Assembly: GCF_014649115.1 (NCBI RefSeq)
Contig: NZ_BMSK01000025.1
Coordinates: forward strand, 1-64,000
Direction: 5' to 3'
Length of the DNA: 64,000 nt
From: Streptomyces eurythermus
Lineage (GTDB): Bacteria; Actinomycetota; Actinomycetes; Streptomycetales; Streptomycetaceae
Made by a program: the position numbers and the translations under genes. This document shows, one piece after another, positions 60,703-64,000 of this stretch; the stretch's first letter is position 1, and each line of letters opens with the position of its first letter. The notes beneath the pieces are model-generated. The model was not told the DNA's origin and ran no database searches. It saw only the letters and a list, made by a program, of their open reading frames with translations.

Positions 60703-61219
60703 CAGTCCGCTGAAGGATGCGAAGCATGAACGAGGAGGAGTGCTTCGCCCTCGGGGAGGAGGATCCCGCCTGCTGGACCGCCGAACCGGCCGCCCGCTGT
60801 ATCCGTGCGGATCCAGGCGGCGGACGGCCTGCCGGCCTCGATGCGCTTGCCAAGGAAACGCCACCGGCTTGTTCCGGATGCGGCAGACCGCACGACGGGA
60901 CGGTCGCGGCGGGTTCGGGCCACACGGGCCGGAACACCCCCGCGTCGGCAGGGAGGACCGCAAGGTGGTGGCCGGCGTCGTCACGGCGACCGTGAGGTGC
61001 TGGCGGCGATTGTGTTCGTGGGGACGTCGCGTTGCACGTGGCAGCAGCTGCCGCAGTCGTCGGACGCGAAGCCGCAAGCGTGAGCGTCGCGCAGTGTGTC
61101 CTGGTCACGCAGGAGATCACGCAGGCCAGCGGTGGCGTACATGCCTGCGAGGAGTCCCCTGGCGTGGTCTGTGGTGCTCTGGAAGAACAGGACCGGTACA
61201 TCGTCCATTTTCCAGGCGG
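60703..61219. other. Stretch without a confident gene
   Basis: A minus-strand frame at 60981-61208 encodes a 75-residue Cys-rich protein (MDDVPVLFFQSTTDHARGLL; FASDDCGSCCHVQRD) that could be real or a tail of the adjacent frameshifted gene. It has no ribosome site I trust. Nothing else is supported. Confidence 0.35.
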
Positions 61220-61878
61220 GCTCGCAGGGCGGCCCGCGTCTTCGCCCGGTCCGCGGGCGGTGCCGGTGCCGAGGCGGTGACGCCGGGTTCCCTTCGCACG
61301 CGCAGGCCGTCGTTCAGAAGCCGGTAAGCCTCGTCCGGCGAGAGACAGGCCGTGGTGTCGCCGTTGCGGCTGGGGCGGTCCATCTGCCTTTGACAGATCT
61401 TCCGTCCTCGGTCAGCCCCCGGGTGACGGTCGCCCACCGGACGGACTCAGGAAGCGCCGCCGCCTCGATCACGAGGTAGGGCCCGGATGCGTCAGGATCG
61501 TCAGCAGGGGGGCGAACCACAGTTAGTTCACCTTGAGTAACGGGCGCAGATATTCCTTGATGACGTCCTTGTACGAAGTGCTGGTGACCAACGACTCGGC
61601 GAAGGGCGTCAGCTTCTCCGCGACCTCGTAGAGCTCAGTGGGCCGCTGCTTCGCCTTCAGGCCAACAGATGAGGCCGCCGTCGGCGTTGACGAACGCGGC
61701 GACGTCCTTTGCCAGCTCGAACTTTCCTTCCTCTGTGGAAAGGTCGGTACGACCCTTTGGGGCCGATGCTCTTGAAGTCGACCCACTCGCTCTCCGGTCT
61801 GCCAAGGATCTCCTGGGTCTGCTGCCTTGTGAGCTGGGAGATGAGGTGGGCGGGGCTGTCGGCGGCGATGCGTCCAGA
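61220..61878 (-). pseudogene. Multiply frameshifted AlbA_2/Schlafen-type DNA-binding protein
   Basis: On the minus strand, successive fragments in different frames join into one protein: ISQLTRQQTQEILGRPESEW with VDFKSIGPKG; then DLSTEEGKFELAKDVAAFVN and ADGGLI; then VGLKAKQRPTELYEVAEKLT to YKDVIKEYLRPLLKVN (stop 61523); then GPYLVIEAAALPESVRWATV to GRSVKG; then CLSPDEAYRLLNDGLRV. The order and spacing match the putative AlbA_2 DNA-binding proteins of Streptomyces, so at least three frameshifts have inactivated a formerly continuous gene. Sequencing errors are an alternative explanation, but several in 600 bases would be surprising. Confidence 0.6.
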
Positions 61879-61990
61879 GTCTACGAGCGTGAGCCCGCGA
61901 GTTCGGGGGAAGCGGGAGTGACGACCCAGTCACCCGGGTGCCGAGGCCGACGGGCGAAGCCGGCCCCGGTACCGGTTGCAACGGGAGCGG

Positions 61991-63601
61991 TCAGCCCTGG
62001 TAGGCGACCAGTGCCATCATGCCGACCTCTCCGTGGTACGCGTTGTGGCAGTGCAGCATCCATTGGCCGGGGTTGTCGGCGTCGAAGATGACGGACAACT
62101 TCTTCTTCGGCAGCACGATGGAGGTGTCCTTGCGCGGGCCACCGTTCCCGAGCTGGTAGGTGTGGCCGTGCAGGTGCATCGGGTGCCACATCTCCGTGGT
62201 GTTGACGAAGTCCAGGCGGACCCGCTGCCCTTCCTCGATCGTGAGCGGATTCGCTGCCGGGTCGTTCATGTCGAACGCCTTGCCGTTGATGGCCCAGTTG
62301 TACTTGTCCATACCCCCGGTCAGCTCGACACGGTGCACGCGGTCCACCTTCTTGGGTGAGAGGCGGACGTCGGCAGCGGCGCGAAGTTCGGACGCCGTCA
62401 GGATCCTGCCGTTCAGTTCCTTCGGGCGGACGGTCGGCTTCGGTGCGGTGCCGGATGCCGTACGCACCAGGGCCATGCCGGTGGCGTTCTTGCCCTCCGC
62501 CAAGGCGACGAGCGGGAAGACGCCGTCGCCCAGGGTGACCAGAACGTCGTACCGCTCCCCCATGCCGATCAGCAGGGCGTCGACCTGCTCGTGCTCGACG
62601 GGGAATCCGTCCGTGTGGGTGATGGTCAGCTTGTGGCCGGCGAGCGCCACCCGGTACGCGGTGTCACCGCCCGCATTGATGATGCGAAGCCGGACGCGCT
62701 TGCCGGGCTTGCCCTCGTACACGTCGGGCTCGGCCGGAACACGGCCGTTGACGAGGTGGTAAGGGTACTTCACGTCGCCGGCGTCGCCTCCCAGCAGTTC
62801 GCTCTCGGCGCCCATCAGCATGAACCGCATCGACATCCCGCCGGACGAGGTCGAGGCCGACGGGGAGGAAGGGTCCTCCCCCATGTCCATCCCGCCCATG
62901 TCACCCATGTCGTGGCCCTCATGGCCGCTGGGACTGGAGTGGCCGCCCATGTCCATGCCGCCCATGCCGTGCCGCAGCTCGGCGAGGACCTCGTCGGGGG
63001 TGCCGGTGACGCCGTCAACCCAGTCGTCCAGGACGACGACCCACTCGTCGTCGTATGACAGCGGCTCCTTGGGATCCTCAACGATCAGCGGCGCGTACAG
63101 GGCCCGGTCGAGCTGGACACCGACGTGGGGATGGAAGAAGTACGTGCCGGGCGCGTCGGCGAGGAAGCGGTAGGTGAAGTTGGTGCCCGCCCGTACGGCC
63201 TGCTGGGTGACCGGGGGAACACCGTCCATGTCGTTACGCATGGCGATGCCGTGCCAGTGGATGGACGTCGAGGTCTTGTTCGGCAGCTGATTGGAGAGTT
63301 CGGCGGCCAGGGTGTCGCCGGCGGACAGCCGGATCTCCTTGCCCGGGGCCTGGCCGCTGAAGGCCCAGCTCCTGGCCATGATTCCCCCGCCAAGGTCGAG
63401 CATGGCGGGCGACGCGGTCAGGGTCACCTGCTGCGTCCTGCCGGTACCCTTCCGCTTCTTCGCTGCCGCGGCGACCGCCGAGCCGGACGGGTTGACCAGG
63501 GCGGGTGTCGTGCTGGAGCCACTGCTGCAGGCGGCGAGCGCGCCGGCGCCCGCTACGCCGAGCCCGGCGAGCAGGACGGAGCGACGGTTGATGCTGTTCA
63601 T
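61991..63601 (-). CDS. Multicopper oxidase (Tat/lipoprotein, CueO-like)
   Basis: This 536-residue enzyme starts at ATG 63601 with AAGGA upstream; a longer frame to 63673 is ignored. The N-terminus has a twin arginine followed by a hydrophobic stretch and lipobox (INRRSVLLAGLGVAGAGAL, then LAAC), so it is probably a Tat-exported lipoprotein. Copper ligands are in SIHWHGIAM and YFFHPHVG (N-domain), and HPMHLHGHTYQL and MLHCHNAYHGEVGM (T1 Cys and trinuclear site). A Met/His-rich insert (GGMDMGGHSSPSGHEGHDMG region, about 235-275) resembles the copper-binding insert of cuprous oxidases. It likely oxidises Cu(I), and possibly phenols, outside the membrane. The small copper-gene-associated DUF6153 gene lies just upstream. 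Confidence 0.93.
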   Translation of the reverse strand: MNSINRRSVLLAGLGVAGAGALAACSSGSSTTPALVNPSGSAVAAAAKKRKGTGRTQQVTLTASPAMLDLGGGIMARSWAFSGQAPGKEIRLSAGDTLAAELSNQLPNKTSTSIHWHGIAMRNDMDGVPPVTQQAVRAGTNFTYRFLADAPGTYFFHPHVGVQLDRALYAPLIVEDPKEPLSYDDEWVVVLDDWVDGVTGTPDEVLAELRHGMGGMDMGGHSSPSGHEGHDMGDMGGMDMGEDPSSPSASTSSGGMSMRFMLMGAESELLGGDAGDVKYPYHLVNGRVPAEPDVYEGKPGKRVRLRIINAGGDTAYRVALAGHKLTITHTDGFPVEHEQVDALLIGMGERYDVLVTLGDGVFPLVALAEGKNATGMALVRTASGTAPKPTVRPKELNGRILTASELRAAADVRLSPKKVDRVHRVELTGGMDKYNWAINGKAFDMNDPAANPLTIEEGQRVRLDFVNTTEMWHPMHLHGHTYQLGNGGPRKDTSIVLPKKKLSVIFDADNPGQWMLHCHNAYHGEVGMMALVAYQG

Positions 63602-63693
63602 GGGTGTCCTTGATCTCAGTGTGCGCATACGTGAGTTGGCGTGCGGGAACGGCTCCTCGACATGACAAGGCATGCCGAGCCCGTTGGCACGGC

Positions 63694-64000
63694 CTAAATG
63701 CGCAGCTGAGAGAGGACAGACAGGTCCGGCGGCGCCCGGTCCGCCGCCCCGGCGACCTTGGGCGCTGCGGTGACCGCTCCGTACGAGGCGAGACCGGAGG
63801 ATTCCCGGGACTGTGTCGGTGGCACGAGCTTCACGACCTCGAAGCTCGCGGTCGCACAGTGCTGCATGGCCATACCGGAGCAGGCTTGCCCGTGAGCACT
63901 GCCCATCGGAGGTGCGGTGACGATCGGCTCTGCCGTCTGCTCGGGGCCACTTCCGTGTCCGTGCCCGGGGATCGGTTCAGGTCCGGAACGGCTGTCCGTC
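63694..64000 (-). CDS. DUF6153-like small secreted protein, 5' end outside window
   Basis: The minus-strand frame is open from the window edge to the stop at 63694, giving about 101 visible residues. It has His/Met/Cys features (PIPGHGHGSGPEQ, MGSAHGQACSGMAMQHC) and ends RAPPDLSVLSQLRI, the terminal signature I associate with DUF6153 proteins. These are often encoded next to multicopper oxidases, as here (92 bases upstream). The metal-binding residues suggest a role in copper handling, which is inference. The signal peptide would lie beyond the edge. Confidence 0.7.
   Translation of the reverse strand, partial: TDSRSGPEPIPGHGHGSGPEQTAEPIVTAPPMGSAHGQACSGMAMQHCATASFEVVKLVPPTQSRESSGLASYGAVTAAPKVAGAADRAPPDLSVLSQLRI

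Noticed and set aside
1..64000. tRNA, rRNA and riboswitch genes
   Set aside because: I scanned the intergenic regions by eye for cloverleaf-like or known conserved cores and found none; a covariance-model search would be decisive.

Overview
The window is high-GC actinobacterial DNA and is most likely from a Streptomyces chromosome. Support for this comes from the strong G/C third-position bias, GTG and TTG starts with GGAGG-type ribosome sites, apparently leaderless regulator genes, and families such as SpoIIE phosphatases, XRE regulators, DUF6153 and secreted S8/M4 proteases. I see no tRNA, rRNA, CRISPR array or intact insertion sequence.

Positions 1-30552 are part of a glycosylated macrolide cluster. 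Two modular type I PKS genes run on the minus strand. The upstream one encodes a KSQ loading module (with a dead KR) and a complete KS-AT-DH-ER-KR-ACP extension module. The next one is cut by the window edge inside its first KS. Divergent from them are a TylI-like P450, dTDP-glucose synthase, dTDP-glucose 4,6-dehydratase, a fused type II thioesterase/NDP-hexose 2,3-dehydratase, and a TlrB-type 23S rRNA methyltransferase (self-resistance). A minus-strand block (TylN-like glycosyltransferase, TylE/MycE, TylD, ferredoxin, TylHI-like P450) and a divergent plus-strand block (TylF/MycF, TylJ, MycG-like P450, 4-ketoreductase, DesV/TylB aminotransferase) follow. Together these supply and attach D-mycinose. 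They also supply parts of an amino-sugar pathway and of a 2-deoxysugar pathway, as in tylosin. The polyketide start differs from tylosin, because module 1 is fully reducing and its AT carries an unusual TAGH motif. A shared octamer (GACCTGAC) lies upstream of PKS1, the TylHI-like P450 and the tylF-like gene, each time reading toward the gene.

Positions 30584-40567 hold a separate-looking locus behind a strong bidirectional hairpin. It is a 2500-residue, fungal-style highly reducing PKS (KS-AT-DH-cMT-ER-KR-ACP, one polypeptide, no thioesterase), divergent from a gamma-carbonic-anhydrase-like protein and a 14-TM MFS exporter. Its product is not predictable and it is the most unusual item here.

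Positions 40620-47108 are an aromatic-catabolism operon (extradiol dioxygenase, FAH-family hydrolase, FAD hydroxylase, acetoacetyl-CoA synthetase) with a divergent TetR regulator. After that come a PhzF protein with a divergent ArsR regulator, and a scarred segment (truncated coiled-coil gene, IS110 fragment, decapitated subtilisin paralogue). Then follow an M4 metalloprotease, an intact subtilisin, an XRE/TPR regulator, a GAF-SpoIIE phosphatase, small conserved hypotheticals, a multiply frameshifted AlbA_2-type pseudogene, a periplasmic multicopper oxidase and a partial DUF6153 protein. Gene density falls sharply after about 47 kb.
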